Shown here: positions 1-9,199 of the stretch, piece after piece
How the letters are laid out: the number at the start of each line of letters is the position of its first letter
How positions within the stretch are numbered: the stretch's first letter is position 1
Assembly (NCBI RefSeq): GCF_014651935.1
Contig: NZ_BMXV01000007.1
Span: 186,001-250,000, forward strand
Length of the DNA stretch: 64,000 bases
Reading direction: 5' to 3'
Origin: Marinobacter zhanjiangensis
Lineage (GTDB): Bacteria > Pseudomonadota > Gammaproteobacteria > Pseudomonadales > Oleiphilaceae
Program-made: the position numbers and the translations under genes
Notes under the pieces: generated by a model
Told to the model about the DNA's origin: nothing
What the model saw: the letters and a program-made list of their open reading frames with translations, nothing else
The model's database searches: none

Positions 1-927
1 AACATCCAGTACGCACTCGTACACAGTGATATCAAAGACGGTCCGGACTCTTTCGAGCACCGCGACAACGGCTCCACTCTGGGTGTGAAGCACGATCACG
101 AACTGGCTCCGGGTATCACTGGTTTCTTCAAGGTTGAGCTTGAAGGCATTGATGCAGACGACAAGGCCAGCAGCAGTGGCCTCGACTCACTGGATGAAGC
201 CTACATCGGTGTCAAGGGTGACAGCTTCGGTCAGCTGTGGATCGGTAGTGACGACTCCACCTACGAGCGCGCTGTTGATGGCATCGCCCAGTACTATGAA
301 GCCGCTGACCTGAGCATCGGTCCTGACTACACCACTGGTGAAGGCGACCTGGTTCAGTACATGTCCCCGTCCTTCGGTGGTCTCTCTCTGTGGGCTGCTG
401 TTGAAGTTAATGGCTCCGGCGATTCCCAGAACACTACCGGCGACAACGAGTATCCGTATCAGCTGGCTGCCGTTTATACCGCCGGTATGTTTGAGCTGGC
501 TGCGGCCATGGACTCTAACGACAACAGTGCTTTCGGTAACGAGAACACCTATGGTCTCCGTGGTGCCGTAAACCTGGATGCCCTGACCCTGAGCGCGGAA
601 TTCCACACCCGTGATGAGGCCTATGACCTCTTTGGTGTACAGGGTATTTACACCATGGGCGCGAATCGCTTTGCCCTGTCCTACGAGCTGGCAGAGCAGG
701 ATGGCGGTGATGATCTCAAGCAAGACACCATCACTGTTCAGGCCCTGCACAACCTGTCCGACAACATGTACGTCTATGTTGAAGGCTACCTGGGCGGTGG
801 TGACGATGTATACGGTGGCATAGATGCCGTTGACCCGACCTTCGAAAACCCGGCTGGCGAGCCTGCAGTTGCCCCGTACTCCGACGAGAGCAGTGTTGCA
901 GCCGTTGGCGCAGTCTACTACTTCTGA
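1..927 (+). CDS. Outer-membrane porin, 5'-truncated by window start
   Basis: General diffusion porin of the Gram-negative outer membrane, C-terminal part only. The frame is open from base 1 and continues upstream of the window; a GTG at 85 is internal, not a start. About 308 residues are visible, with alternating polar/hydrophobic strands typical of a beta barrel, many Asp/Gly-rich turns, and the C-terminal signature ending in Tyr-Tyr-Phe that outer-membrane proteins use for BAM-dependent insertion. The segment around residues 40-75 (GVKGDSFGQLWIGSDDS) matches the Porin_4 style of marine gammaproteobacteria. A strong rho-independent terminator follows at 962-995, so it is probably monocistronic. 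Substrate specificity cannot be told. Confidence 0.9.
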   Translation, partial: NIQYALVHSDIKDGPDSFEHRDNGSTLGVKHDHELAPGITGFFKVELEGIDADDKASSSGLDSLDEAYIGVKGDSFGQLWIGSDDSTYERAVDGIAQYYEAADLSIGPDYTTGEGDLVQYMSPSFGGLSLWAAVEVNGSGDSQNTTGDNEYPYQLAAVYTAGMFELAAAMDSNDNSAFGNENTYGLRGAVNLDALTLSAEFHTRDEAYDLFGVQGIYTMGANRFALSYELAEQDGGDDLKQDTITVQALHNLSDNMYVYVEGYLGGGDDVYGGIDAVDPTFENPAGEPAVAPYSDESSVAAVGAVYYF

Positions 928-961
928 TCAGCTAACCAGCTGACTTAAAGAAGCGGTAAAG

Positions 962-995
962 AAAAACCGGCAGCCTTCGGGCTGCCGGTTTTTTC
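962..995 (+). terminator. Rho-independent terminator of the porin gene
   Basis: Near-perfect hairpin: 14-base arms at 962-975 and 980-993 around a TTCG tetraloop, the GC-rich core being CCGGCAGCC/GGCTGCCGG, followed by a T run. It starts 35 bases after the porin stop codon. Confidence 0.93.
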
Positions 996-1051
996 GTTTA
1001 CGGTGTCAGTAAAACTCTGATCAGTTCCAAACCAATATAAACGGAGCCCCC

Positions 1052-1921
1052 ATGGCAGAAGAACTGGAAATCAAGCTGAGCCTCACCCCGGGCGCCCTCA
1101 ATCAGGCTCAAGAGTGGCTGTCGGCCCAGGCCGGTGTCAGTGCCGGCCCTGAGAAGACGCTGGTCAACCGTTACTATGACACCCCGGGCGGAGACCTCAA
1201 TCGCCAGAAGGTGGCCCTGCGGGTGCGTCAGGCGGGCGACGAATACATCCAGACCCTGAAAACCCAGGGTGAGTTCGTGGATGGGGCCCACCGGCGCCAG
1301 GAGTGGGAATGGCCCCTGATGGGCACAGACCTGAATATCGGCCTGATTGCCGATACCCCCGTGGGGCAGGACGTCAACCTGGCTGACCTGAGCCCCGTTT
1401 TCGAAACCAACTTTGTCCGTCGCATCCTGATGCTGGAAAACGCGGAGGCCACCATTGAGTGTGCCCTGGATCAGGGCAGTATCCTGGCCGATGGCAGGCA
1501 AAGAGACCTGTGTGAGCTGGAGCTTGAGCTGAAACAGGGCGCGTCAACGGCCCTGCTGGACTGGGCCTGGTCACTGGCGGCGACGGTGCCGGTGTTCCTG
1601 AACCTGATCAGCAAGGCGGAGCAGGGCTATGCCCTGGCGGGGCTTTACCGGCCGGTACCGCTGGGCGACGAAGACTCATTGGTCAACCGGGTGCTTCACG
1701 GCCTGTCCCGGGCCTGGCTGTCTGGCGCCGTTGATGCAGCGCTGGCTCAGGATCTGGAGAGTCTGCAGAGGCGGGGAAGTCTGCCCGCCACACTGGTCAG
1801 TGACCTGGCCTGGCTGAATGAGCGCCTGGACGCGGGTGCAACCGTGGCTGATCTGGCGGCCGGGTCGACCCGGCCCGGGCAGCTCCAGCTGTCGCTGCTG
1901 GCGTTACCCGAGATGGGGTAA
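1052..1921 (+). CDS. CYTH domain protein (inorganic triphosphatase-like)
   Basis: A 289-residue CYTH protein, probably a metal-dependent tripolyphosphatase of the YgiF type. The N terminus carries the family signature ExExK (ELEIK, residues 5-9), followed by Arg/Lys/Glu-rich strands (ALRVRQ, TLKTQGEF, RRQEWEW) that line the tunnel of these enzymes. The CYTH fold ends near residue 200. YgiF-like proteins usually continue into a CHAD domain of over 200 residues; here only about 85 residues remain, so the CHAD domain is missing or reduced to a stub. The ATG at 1052 is preceded by GGAGCC. It converges on mgtE, the stop codons being 20 bases apart. Confidence 0.85.
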   Translation: MAEELEIKLSLTPGALNQAQEWLSAQAGVSAGPEKTLVNRYYDTPGGDLNRQKVALRVRQAGDEYIQTLKTQGEFVDGAHRRQEWEWPLMGTDLNIGLIADTPVGQDVNLADLSPVFETNFVRRILMLENAEATIECALDQGSILADGRQRDLCELELELKQGASTALLDWAWSLAATVPVFLNLISKAEQGYALAGLYRPVPLGDEDSLVNRVLHGLSRAWLSGAVDAALAQDLESLQRRGSLPATLVSDLAWLNERLDAGATVADLAAGSTRPGQLQLSLLALPEMG

Positions 1922-1943
1922 CGGTTGCCCGGGGTGGGGCCTC

Positions 1944-3305
1944 TCAGGGAAGGCCCAGCACCACCGAGGCAATAGTGAAGTAGATCAGTACCCCGCTGAC
2001 GTCGGCAATGGTGGTGATCAGCGGCATGCTGGCAGTGGCCGGGTCGAATTTCAGCTTGTCCAGCAGGAACGGCAGCAGCATGCCGATGGTGCTGCCCAGA
2101 AGCACCACTACAATCATTGATATGGCAACCACGGTCGCAATTTGTGGCCCTGCCTTGTAAAGCCCTACCACGGACACCGCCGCTGCCATGGTCAGCCCCA
2201 AGCCTGTGGCCACCAGAAGATCCTTGCCCAGCAGCATGCCCCAGTCCTTGGCGGTAACATCACCGGTGGCAAGGCCCCGCACCATCAGGGTGGCGGACTG
2301 GGCGCCGGCGTTGCCGCCGCTGGCAATCAGCAGCGGCATGAAGAACAGCAGGGCGATATGGGTAGAGATGGTCTGCTGGAAGTGGTCGATGCTGGCGCCG
2401 GTGAATATGTTGGCAAACACCAGGATGACCAGCCACTGCACCCGTGAGCGATACAGCGAGAAGGGCGATGCCGTTTTCAGACCGGTTTCCAGCCGGCCAA
2501 CGGTCGCACCCTTGTGCATGTCTTCCGTTGCCTCGGCCTCGGCGACATCCATGGCGTCATCGTAGGTGACGATGCCCACCAGGCGGTTGTCATCATCGGT
2601 AATCGGCAGGGCCAGCAGATCGTAGCGGGAAATCAGTCGCGCCACTTCTTCCTTATCGGTATGGGTATGTGCCGACACCAGGCCGGTGGCCATCAGTGTG
2701 TCCACCACGGCATTCGGGGCGCTGGTAATCAGGTTGCGCAGAGAGATCACGCCAAGCAGCCGGTGGTCCTCGCCCACTACATAAGCCTGGTAGATGGTCT
2801 CCTTGTCCGGCGCGGTGTTACGCAGCAGGTCCATGGCGGAAGCCACGGTCATGCCGGAGCTGATCACGGCGTAGTCCGACGTCATCAGGGCCCCGGCCGT
2901 GCCCTCCTCGAAGCTGGCCAGGCGGCGCAGGTCTTCCCGCTCACGACTGGCCAGTGACTGGAACAGGGCGTGCTGCTGGTTATCGCCGAGGATATTGAAG
3001 AAGTCGGCCCGCTCATCCGCCGACATGTTGGTGACGATGCCGGCCAGCTCCCGGTTGGGGATGAGCCGGGCAAAGGCCAGCTGCATATCCGGACCGATGT
3101 AGCCAAAAATCTTGGCTTGCTTTTCCCTGGGCAGGCTCTGGAACAGGCGCAGGCCGGTTTCGTCCTCATCGTCGCTGGCGTGTTCGATGAATTCTGCCAG
3201 GTCGGCGGCATTGAATGTTGAGACCGCAGCCCGGATCTCGTCCGCTTCACCGGTTTCCAGAGCCTTGTAGAGCGGTTGGAAGAACTCGGAATCAAGGAAT
3301 GACAC
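1944..3305 (-). CDS. mgtE: Magnesium transporter MgtE
   Basis: Mg2+ channel/transporter of the inner membrane, 453 residues, the normal MgtE length. Order: MgtE_N superhelical cytosolic domain (about 10-130, with the EEGTAGALMTSDY turn near 130-145), two CBS domains (about 140-255) that sense intracellular Mg2+ and gate the pore, then five membrane helices (about 280-453). The membrane part shows the conserved GGNAGAQSAT stretch and the ...PLITTIADVSGVLIYF motif that lines the ion pathway. The gene stands alone; the potassium channel gene lies 30 bases upstream on the same strand and may be cotranscribed. No Mg2+ riboswitch is visible upstream. Confidence 0.95.
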   Translation of the reverse strand: MSFLDSEFFQPLYKALETGEADEIRAAVSTFNAADLAEFIEHASDDEDETGLRLFQSLPREKQAKIFGYIGPDMQLAFARLIPNRELAGIVTNMSADERADFFNILGDNQQHALFQSLASREREDLRRLASFEEGTAGALMTSDYAVISSGMTVASAMDLLRNTAPDKETIYQAYVVGEDHRLLGVISLRNLITSAPNAVVDTLMATGLVSAHTHTDKEEVARLISRYDLLALPITDDDNRLVGIVTYDDAMDVAEAEATEDMHKGATVGRLETGLKTASPFSLYRSRVQWLVILVFANIFTGASIDHFQQTISTHIALLFFMPLLIASGGNAGAQSATLMVRGLATGDVTAKDWGMLLGKDLLVATGLGLTMAAAVSVVGLYKAGPQIATVVAISMIVVVLLGSTIGMLLPFLLDKLKFDPATASMPLITTIADVSGVLIYFTIASVVLGLP

Positions 3306-3335
3306 GCTGCTGCCTCTTGTAAATGCGGGTGGGAA

Positions 3336-4481
3336 TCAGCTCTTCTCGGGATGTTCGTGCATCGCCTGCCATTTGGCCAGGAACTGACGGTATCGCTCCA
3401 GGGCTTCCTCCACTACCGACACGTCGGGCGTATCGGTGGACTTGACCAGCACGATCAGCCCCTGGCCTTCTATCTCAAGGCTGGCTTCAGGATGGCAGAC
3501 AACGTTGTTGTTCTCGTCGATATACGCCAGTGCGGTGCCGATACCATGGCGAATGAGCGCGCTGACTATATCAGACCAGGTCAGGTCGTCCAGTTCGAGA
3601 TTATACCTGTGTGGATGGTCCTGCTCGTAATTGAACAGGTCCTCCAGCACGGTTTCCGTACCGGGTGATACCACGGCGCGTACCATGATTTCCGGATAGG
3701 TGCGCACCGGGCGCAGGGTCGAACGGATACCAATGGCCCGGAAGCGCTGGCGGTTGTCGTCGCGCACACACTCGGCGGTGGTCTTGCCGGCCAGATTCAG
3801 CTCGCTCAGGCGGTGGGCGATGTCGAAGGTATAGCTGTCCGAGTCCGGGTCGGTTTCGTCCAGCGCCAGTAGCAGGATATGGCGTGCCTGGCCGGCGTGT
3901 ACCGCTTTCAGGTCCTCCTCACTGGCGCCGGTGCCATAGTAGTGGACCAGGCCAATGTCTTTCAGTTCGGGCGGCAGGCCTGTCGGATACGCCTTGGTCA
4001 GCAGCATGATGGGAATGCTTTCATAGCCGGGAACGGCGCGTATCTGGGTGGCAACCCGCATGAAATATTGCTCGCCCCCGCGCCTGGGTGTATTGATGAT
4101 CAGAATGTGGTTTCTCATGTCGAATCTCCAGCGACCGGTCAGGATGCGTTCACGGCGGTAGAAGCGGAATTCAATGTAGTCACTGATGATCAGGGTCATC
4201 AGGGTAATGGCAGAGAGGTACATCAACACCACGGTGCTGATGCGACCGATGGCGGTTACCGGGGCAAAGTCGCCAAAGCCCACCGTAGTGAGCGTGGTCA
4301 TGGCCAGCCAGAGGCTTTCCCCCAGGGACAGTGGCTCAGCGGCCCAGAGGATAAGGGCATGCAGGGTGATCAGCCCGCCCAGCAGCATGATCAGTCGTTT
4401 TATCCGGCTGCGGATAATGCCCGACATGGGCAGGTGGGAAAGCTCGTGTTCCGGGTTCAGTGAGCGGCGGTATGGCAGCAT
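3336..4481 (-). CDS. Potassium channel family protein with RCK/TrkA-N-like domain
   Basis: Two-helix potassium channel. From the chosen start the first membrane helix is about residues 29-48, the pore loop carries the selectivity filter TVGFGD (66-71), and the second helix is about 78-98. A long cytosolic part follows with nucleotide-binding-like RCK features (HILIINTPRRGGEQ; HILLLALDETDPDSD). The C-terminal half ends in a TrkA-C-like region. The reading frame stays open to a TTG at 4544, with further ATGs at 4490, 4481 and 4427; none has a convincing Shine-Dalgarno sequence, so the start is uncertain. The gene is divergent from glnE and 30 bases upstream of mgtE, giving a small cation-transport cluster. 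Whether it conducts K+ selectively is family knowledge, not shown here. Confidence 0.85.
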   Translation of the reverse strand: MLPYRRSLNPEHELSHLPMSGIIRSRIKRLIMLLGGLITLHALILWAAEPLSLGESLWLAMTTLTTVGFGDFAPVTAIGRISTVVLMYLSAITLMTLIISDYIEFRFYRRERILTGRWRFDMRNHILIINTPRRGGEQYFMRVATQIRAVPGYESIPIMLLTKAYPTGLPPELKDIGLVHYYGTGASEEDLKAVHAGQARHILLLALDETDPDSDSYTFDIAHRLSELNLAGKTTAECVRDDNRQRFRAIGIRSTLRPVRTYPEIMVRAVVSPGTETVLEDLFNYEQDHPHRYNLELDDLTWSDIVSALIRHGIGTALAYIDENNNVVCHPEASLEIEGQGLIVLVKSTDTPDVSVVEEALERYRQFLAKWQAMHEHPEKS

Positions 4482-4614
4482 CTGCGGCATTCGTGTCTGG
4501 CAAGGGTGACTGCTCGCTGAACAGCAACCGACAGCTTGCGCCAATCAGGGCTTGTTCAGTGGCTCGCAACGTATAGAGTAGTCGGAATATAACAGAGATA
4601 CAGGGGTTTGCGTT

Positions 4615-7527
4615 ATGACAGAACCGTGGAGCGGTCTTCCCCCGGTACTGGCGGAGGAGGTATCCGCCAACTGGGACCAGGTGTTTCCGGATGGCGTGCC
4701 AGCCTGGGCCAGCGAGGCCGTTGGCATGGGTCCGGTGGCGCTGGCCGGTGCCATCGCCCGCAGCCTGTTCCTGCGGGAATCGCTGCAACGTCATGGTGAC
4801 CTGATAAGGCAGGCCATACAGGCGCAGCCCCTGTCTGAGCCGACGACCGCCGAAAGCCTCTCGCAGCGGTGGCAGGATTACCTGGCCGAGGTAACCGATG
4901 AACCCTCCCTGCACCGGGCCCTGAGGCGCTTCCGCCGGGAAAGCCAGTTCCGCCTGATCTGGCGCGACGCCATGAAGCTGGCGGACTATCACGAGACCGT
5001 GGCCGCTGCCAGCGACTTTGCCGATATCGGCATCCAGGCGGCACTGGACTGGCTCTACCCGCGGACCTGCGAAGAACTGGGCACGCCTTACGGCCCTGAC
5101 CCGGTTACCGGTGAGGAGGTTGCGCAGCCGATGATAGTGCTGGGCATGGGCAAGCTTGGCGGGCACGAGCTCAATATCTCCTCCGATATCGACCTGATCT
5201 TCGCGTTTCCCGGCAAGGGCGAGACCCGGGGCGGCCGTCGCACCCTGGACAATCAGCAGTTCTTTATCAGACTGGGCCAGAAGCTGATACAGGCCCTGGA
5301 CCAGATCACCGCCGATGGCTTCGTGTTCCGGGTGGATATGCGCCTTCGCCCCTACGGCCAGAGTGGTGCCCTGGCGCTCAGCTTTGCTGCCCTGGAAACC
5401 TACTATCAGGACCAGGGTCGTGAGTGGGAGCGTTATGCCATGGTCAAGGCCAGGGTGGTGGCCGGTGACCAGAGCGCAGGCAATGTGCTGATGAAAAGCC
5501 TGAAGCCCTTCGTCTACCGCAAGTACATCGATTTCAGTGCCTTCGAGTCGCTACGGTCCATGAAGGCCATGATCAACCGGGAGGTGCGCCGTCAGGGTCT
5601 TGAGAACAACATCAAGCTGGGCAGTGGTGGCATCCGCGAGATCGAGTTCGTGGTGCAGGCCTTTCAGCTGATCCGCGGTGGCCGTGACCGGGAACTGCAG
5701 CAGCGCGAACTGCTGATCATCCTGAAGGAGCTGGAGGAACTGGAACAGCTGCCCTCGCCGGTGGTGAAAGAGCTGCGTGAGGCTTATGTTTTTCTGCGCA
5801 ATATGGAGCATGCCCTGCAGGGCCTCGAGGACAAGCAGACGCAGCTGCTGCCGGACGATGAGCTGGGGCAGACGCGGGTCGCGCTGATCATGGGCTATGA
5901 CAGCTGGCAGCCATGCCTGGAGGCACTGAATGGGCACCGGGAACGGGTGGCCCGCCATTTCGCGGATATTATCGCCCTGGACGACGATGACGAGGAATCC
6001 CCGGATCTCGACGAAGGCTGGCAGGAGCTCTGGCTGGCGGAGATGGACCAGGAAGCGGCTGCCGAGTGGCTTGGCCGGCACGGTTTCGAAGAGCCCCAGG
6101 CGAGCATCACTGCCTTGGCCGACCTGCGCGACAGCCGTACCGTGCAGATCATCCAGACCCAGGGGCGCCAGCGGCTCAACCAGTTCATGCCGGTGATGCT
6201 GGAGGCCCTTTGCCATGTGGACCAGCCCTCGCAAACCCTGTCCCGGGTTCTGCAGCTGGTAGAGGCCATCCTGCGGCGTACCGCTTATATCGTATTGCTG
6301 CTGGAAAACCCCGGTGCGCGCACCCAGCTGGTCTGGCTGTGCAGCGAAAGCCCCTGGATCGCCCGGCAGCTGGCGGAAACGCCGCTGCTGCTGGACGAAC
6401 TGCTGAATGCCGAGAGCCTTTACCATCCGCCGGCCAAGGAAGAGCTGGACGACGACCTGCGCCAGCAGATGCTGCGGATTCCCTACGAAGACCTGGAAGA
6501 GCAGATGGAATCGCTGCGCCATTTCAAGAAGGCCCATATTCTTCGGGTGGCGGCGTCGGAGCTCAGTGGCACACTGCCGCTGATGAAAGTGAGTGATTAC
6601 CTCACCTGGATTGCCGAGGTGGTACTGGACCATGTGGTTGATGTGGCATTCGCCAACCTGGTCAGTCGTCACGGTTACCCCCGGCGAGCAGATGGCTCCG
6701 CCTGCGACAAGGACTTTGCCATCCTCGGTTATGGCAAGCTGGGTGGCCTTGAGCTGGGCTATACCTCGGACCTGGATCTGGTGTTCATACACGACGCCGA
6801 CCCGGAGCTGTCCACCGACGGCGACAAACCCATCGACAATGCCGTGTTCTATACCCGTCTGGGACAGCGTATTGTCCATATCCTCAATACCCAGACGCCT
6901 TCCGGCCAGTTGTATGAGGTGGATATGCGCCTGCGGCCGTCCGGCAACTCCGGCCTGCTGGTCAGTACCCTGCCGGCTTTCGAGAAGTATCAGCTCAACG
7001 ACGCCTGGACCTGGGAACACCAGGCACTGGCCCGGGCCCGGGGCGTGGCCGGGTGCCCGCGAACGCTCGAAGCCTTCGAGCGGCTACGACACGACATTCT
7101 GTGCCAGCATCGTGACCCCGCCCGGCTGCGGAAGGAGGTGGTGGACATGCGGGAGAGGATGCGCGCCAGCCTGGGCACGCCCGAGTCGAAGCAGTCCGGG
7201 GTCTTCCATATCAAGCATGATACTGGTGGCCTGGTGGATATCGAGTTTCTCGTCCAGTACCTGATGCTGGCCCACAGTGAAGCCCATCCGGAGTTGACCC
7301 AGTGGTCTGACAACATTCGCCAGATGGAAGAGCTGGGCCGTGCCGGTGTCATGCCGGTGGAGGATGCCGAGAAGTTGCGGGAAACCTTCATTACGCTGCG
7401 CTCCACCATCCATCGTCGGGCCCTGCAGAACCTGAACAGCCAGGTGGGTGCGGACGAGTTCCCGGAGGAGCGGGATTACGTGCGACAGATGTGGAAGAAA
7501 GTAATGTTGGGCTCTGCAAGTGAGTAG
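4615..7527 (+). CDS. glnE: Bifunctional glutamine synthetase adenylyltransferase/adenylyl-removing enzyme
   Basis: GlnE modifies glutamine synthetase by adding or removing AMP on a tyrosine, tuning ammonium assimilation to nitrogen status through PII. The protein is 970 residues, as usual. Two nucleotidyltransferase domains are visible, each with the GKLGG...SDxDL metal-binding signature: the N-terminal adenylyl-removase near residues 178-196 (GMGKLGGHELNISSDIDL) and the C-terminal adenylyltransferase near 703-720 (GYGKLGGLELGYTSDLDL). Each is followed by its GlnD/PII uridylyltransferase-like helical domain. The ATG at 4615 fits the known N terminus; the region is divergent from the potassium channel gene. 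The nitrogen theme returns with the urt/ure block at 45-57 kb. Confidence 0.97.
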   Translation: MTEPWSGLPPVLAEEVSANWDQVFPDGVPAWASEAVGMGPVALAGAIARSLFLRESLQRHGDLIRQAIQAQPLSEPTTAESLSQRWQDYLAEVTDEPSLHRALRRFRRESQFRLIWRDAMKLADYHETVAAASDFADIGIQAALDWLYPRTCEELGTPYGPDPVTGEEVAQPMIVLGMGKLGGHELNISSDIDLIFAFPGKGETRGGRRTLDNQQFFIRLGQKLIQALDQITADGFVFRVDMRLRPYGQSGALALSFAALETYYQDQGREWERYAMVKARVVAGDQSAGNVLMKSLKPFVYRKYIDFSAFESLRSMKAMINREVRRQGLENNIKLGSGGIREIEFVVQAFQLIRGGRDRELQQRELLIILKELEELEQLPSPVVKELREAYVFLRNMEHALQGLEDKQTQLLPDDELGQTRVALIMGYDSWQPCLEALNGHRERVARHFADIIALDDDDEESPDLDEGWQELWLAEMDQEAAAEWLGRHGFEEPQASITALADLRDSRTVQIIQTQGRQRLNQFMPVMLEALCHVDQPSQTLSRVLQLVEAILRRTAYIVLLLENPGARTQLVWLCSESPWIARQLAETPLLLDELLNAESLYHPPAKEELDDDLRQQMLRIPYEDLEEQMESLRHFKKAHILRVAASELSGTLPLMKVSDYLTWIAEVVLDHVVDVAFANLVSRHGYPRRADGSACDKDFAILGYGKLGGLELGYTSDLDLVFIHDADPELSTDGDKPIDNAVFYTRLGQRIVHILNTQTPSGQLYEVDMRLRPSGNSGLLVSTLPAFEKYQLNDAWTWEHQALARARGVAGCPRTLEAFERLRHDILCQHRDPARLRKEVVDMRERMRASLGTPESKQSGVFHIKHDTGGLVDIEFLVQYLMLAHSEAHPELTQWSDNIRQMEELGRAGVMPVEDAEKLRETFITLRSTIHRRALQNLNSQVGADEFPEERDYVRQMWKKVMLGSASE

Positions 7528-7604
7528 CTTGCTACACTTCGTTTCAGGGATGTTTCCTGATAAACTGCCGTTCTTCCGAAAAACGTTTTCCAGGAGCAAC
7601 AACA

Positions 7605-8531
7605 ATGTCAATGGCTGATCGTGATGGCCTGATCTGGCTGGATGGTGAAATGGTTCCCTGGCGGGAAGCCAAAACCCACGTCCTGACCCACACCCTCCAC
7701 TATGGCCTGGGCTGTTTCGAAGGTGTGCGCGCCTACAGCACCGACCAGGGGCCGGCCATTTTCCGGCTGAAGGAACACACCGATCGCCTGTTCCGCTCCG
7801 CGCACATTTTGAACTTGACTATGCCGTTCACCAAGGAGCAGCTGAACGAAGCCCAGTGTCGCGCCGTGCAGGAAAACGACCTCGACGAAGCCTATATTCG
7901 TCCCATGGTGTTCCTGGGATCCGAGGGCATGGGTCTGCGCGCCGACAACCTGAAGGTGCATGTCATGGTGGCAGCCTGGAGTTGGCCGTCGTACATGTCG
8001 CCGGAGGCCAAGGAGCTGGGTATCAAGGTGCGCACGTCTTCCTACACCCGTCACCATGTCAATATCACCATGTGCAAGGCGAAGGCCAACGGCAACTACA
8101 TCAACTCCATGCTGGCCCTGAACGAGGCCATCTCCGGTGGCGCCGAAGAGGCCCTGCTGCTGGACAACGAGGGTTACGTGGCCGAAGGCTCCGGTGAGAA
8201 CATCTTTATCTACCGTGACGGGGTGTTACACACGCCGGAGCTGACCTCGTGCCTGGAAGGCATTACCCGTCAGACCATCCTCGACTTCTGCAAGGACGAA
8301 GGCGTTCCGGTGAAGGAGCGTCGTATCACTCGTGACGAGGTCTACATTGCCGAGGAAGCCTTCTTTACCGGCACCGCCGCGGAGGTGCTCCCCATCCGCG
8401 AGCTGGACGGCCGCACCATCGGCGAGGGCAAGCGTGGACCGCTGACCGAGAAACTGCAGAGCAAATACTTTGACGCGGTGAAGGGCAAGCTGCCGGAGCA
8501 CAGTGAGTGGCTGACCCCGGTTAACGACTGA
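7605..8531 (+). CDS. ilvE: Branched-chain amino acid aminotransferase
   Basis: PLP-dependent class IV aminotransferase making the last step of Leu, Ile and Val synthesis (2-oxoacid plus glutamate). Length 308 residues is normal. The N terminus IWLDGEMVPWREAKTHVLTHTLHYG is typical; the PLP lysine is in the KAKANGNYINS segment near residue 160; EGSGENIF and the TGTAAEV turn (phosphate binding) follow. A good Shine-Dalgarno (CAGGAG) precedes the ATG at 7605; a second ATG two codons later is possible. It is 77 bases downstream of glnE without an obvious terminator between, so cotranscription is possible. A hairpin follows at 8550-8585. Confidence 0.96.
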   Translation: MSMADRDGLIWLDGEMVPWREAKTHVLTHTLHYGLGCFEGVRAYSTDQGPAIFRLKEHTDRLFRSAHILNLTMPFTKEQLNEAQCRAVQENDLDEAYIRPMVFLGSEGMGLRADNLKVHVMVAAWSWPSYMSPEAKELGIKVRTSSYTRHHVNITMCKAKANGNYINSMLALNEAISGGAEEALLLDNEGYVAEGSGENIFIYRDGVLHTPELTSCLEGITRQTILDFCKDEGVPVKERRITRDEVYIAEEAFFTGTAAEVLPIRELDGRTIGEGKRGPLTEKLQSKYFDAVKGKLPEHSEWLTPVND

Positions 8532-8549
8532 AGACCGCAGAGTGACAGG

Positions 8550-8585
8550 AGCCGCCGTCAGCTGAAGCCCAGCGCGGCGGCTTTA
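8550..8585 (+). terminator. Possible terminator after ilvE
   Basis: Arms AGCCGCCG (8550-8557) and CGGCGGCT (8575-8582) pair perfectly across a 17-base loop, then TTATT. The long loop and weak T tract make this only moderately convincing. Confidence 0.45.
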
Positions 8586-8618
8586 TTGTTGGTAACCCGA
8601 TTCGACAGGAACACCGCC

Positions 8619-9023
8619 ATGGCAGACGTTATCAAGGTTCCCGTATCCTTTGGTGAGGTACTGGACAAGATCACTATCCTCGAAATCAAATCCGAGCGCA
8701 TCAAGGACGAAGCGAAGGTGCGCAACGTGCGCCTGGAACTGGACGAGCTGACCGCCACCTGGAATCAGGCGGTGCCGGACCCGTCCGCCATTGCCGACCT
8801 GCGGGAACAGCTCAAGTCCGTCAACGAGCAACTCTGGGAGATCGAGGACGATATCCGCGACCAGGAAGCGGCTCAGGACTTCGGCCCCCGCTTTATCGAA
8901 CTGGCCCGCGCCGTGTATGTGACCAACGACAAGCGTGCCGCTATCAAGAAGGACGTCAATCTCGCGCTGGGGTCCCGCTTTGTGGAAGAGAAGTCCTACC
9001 AGGACTATACCGCCCGCAAGTGA
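8619..9023 (+). CDS. DUF6165 family protein
   Basis: Small cytosolic protein of about 134 residues with no known function, resembling the DUF6165 family. It starts with the characteristic VPVSFGEVLDKITILEIKS segment and is strongly helical and charged through the middle (a probable coiled coil, residues about 15-80), ending in ...SRFVEEKSYQDY. The ATG at 8619 is chosen over the longer frame from 8586 because it has a close upstream ACAGGA and begins exactly at the conserved MADVIKVPVSF. Members are often found near LPS or surface-sugar genes elsewhere; here the neighbours are ilvE and cbpA, which gives no clear clue. Confidence 0.8.
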   Translation: MADVIKVPVSFGEVLDKITILEIKSERIKDEAKVRNVRLELDELTATWNQAVPDPSAIADLREQLKSVNEQLWEIEDDIRDQEAAQDFGPRFIELARAVYVTNDKRAAIKKDVNLALGSRFVEEKSYQDYTARK

Positions 9024-9199
9024 TTGCCCGCCGTGATGCCCCCGCCCCTTGCCTTCAGGCGTAAGGGGCGATCATATCCTGCCCCCTTCCCGCCTTCCAG
9101 CGACCTGATCCTGATCAATTCGCCCGCAACACAGCCTTGTAATTTCTCTGTTTGCGTCAACTATAGACTGGTAGAAACTTTCTGTACGCGAGGGGTTAC

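Noticed and set aside
5551..7020. 489-codon minus-strand frame inside glnE
   Set aside because: Antisense shadow of a GC-rich gene; no family features, and the plus strand encodes complete GlnE.
9135..9165. Sigma-70 promoter before cbpA (TTGTAA and TATAGA)
   Set aside because: The spacer is 19 bases, too long for confidence, and other hexamers are equally good.
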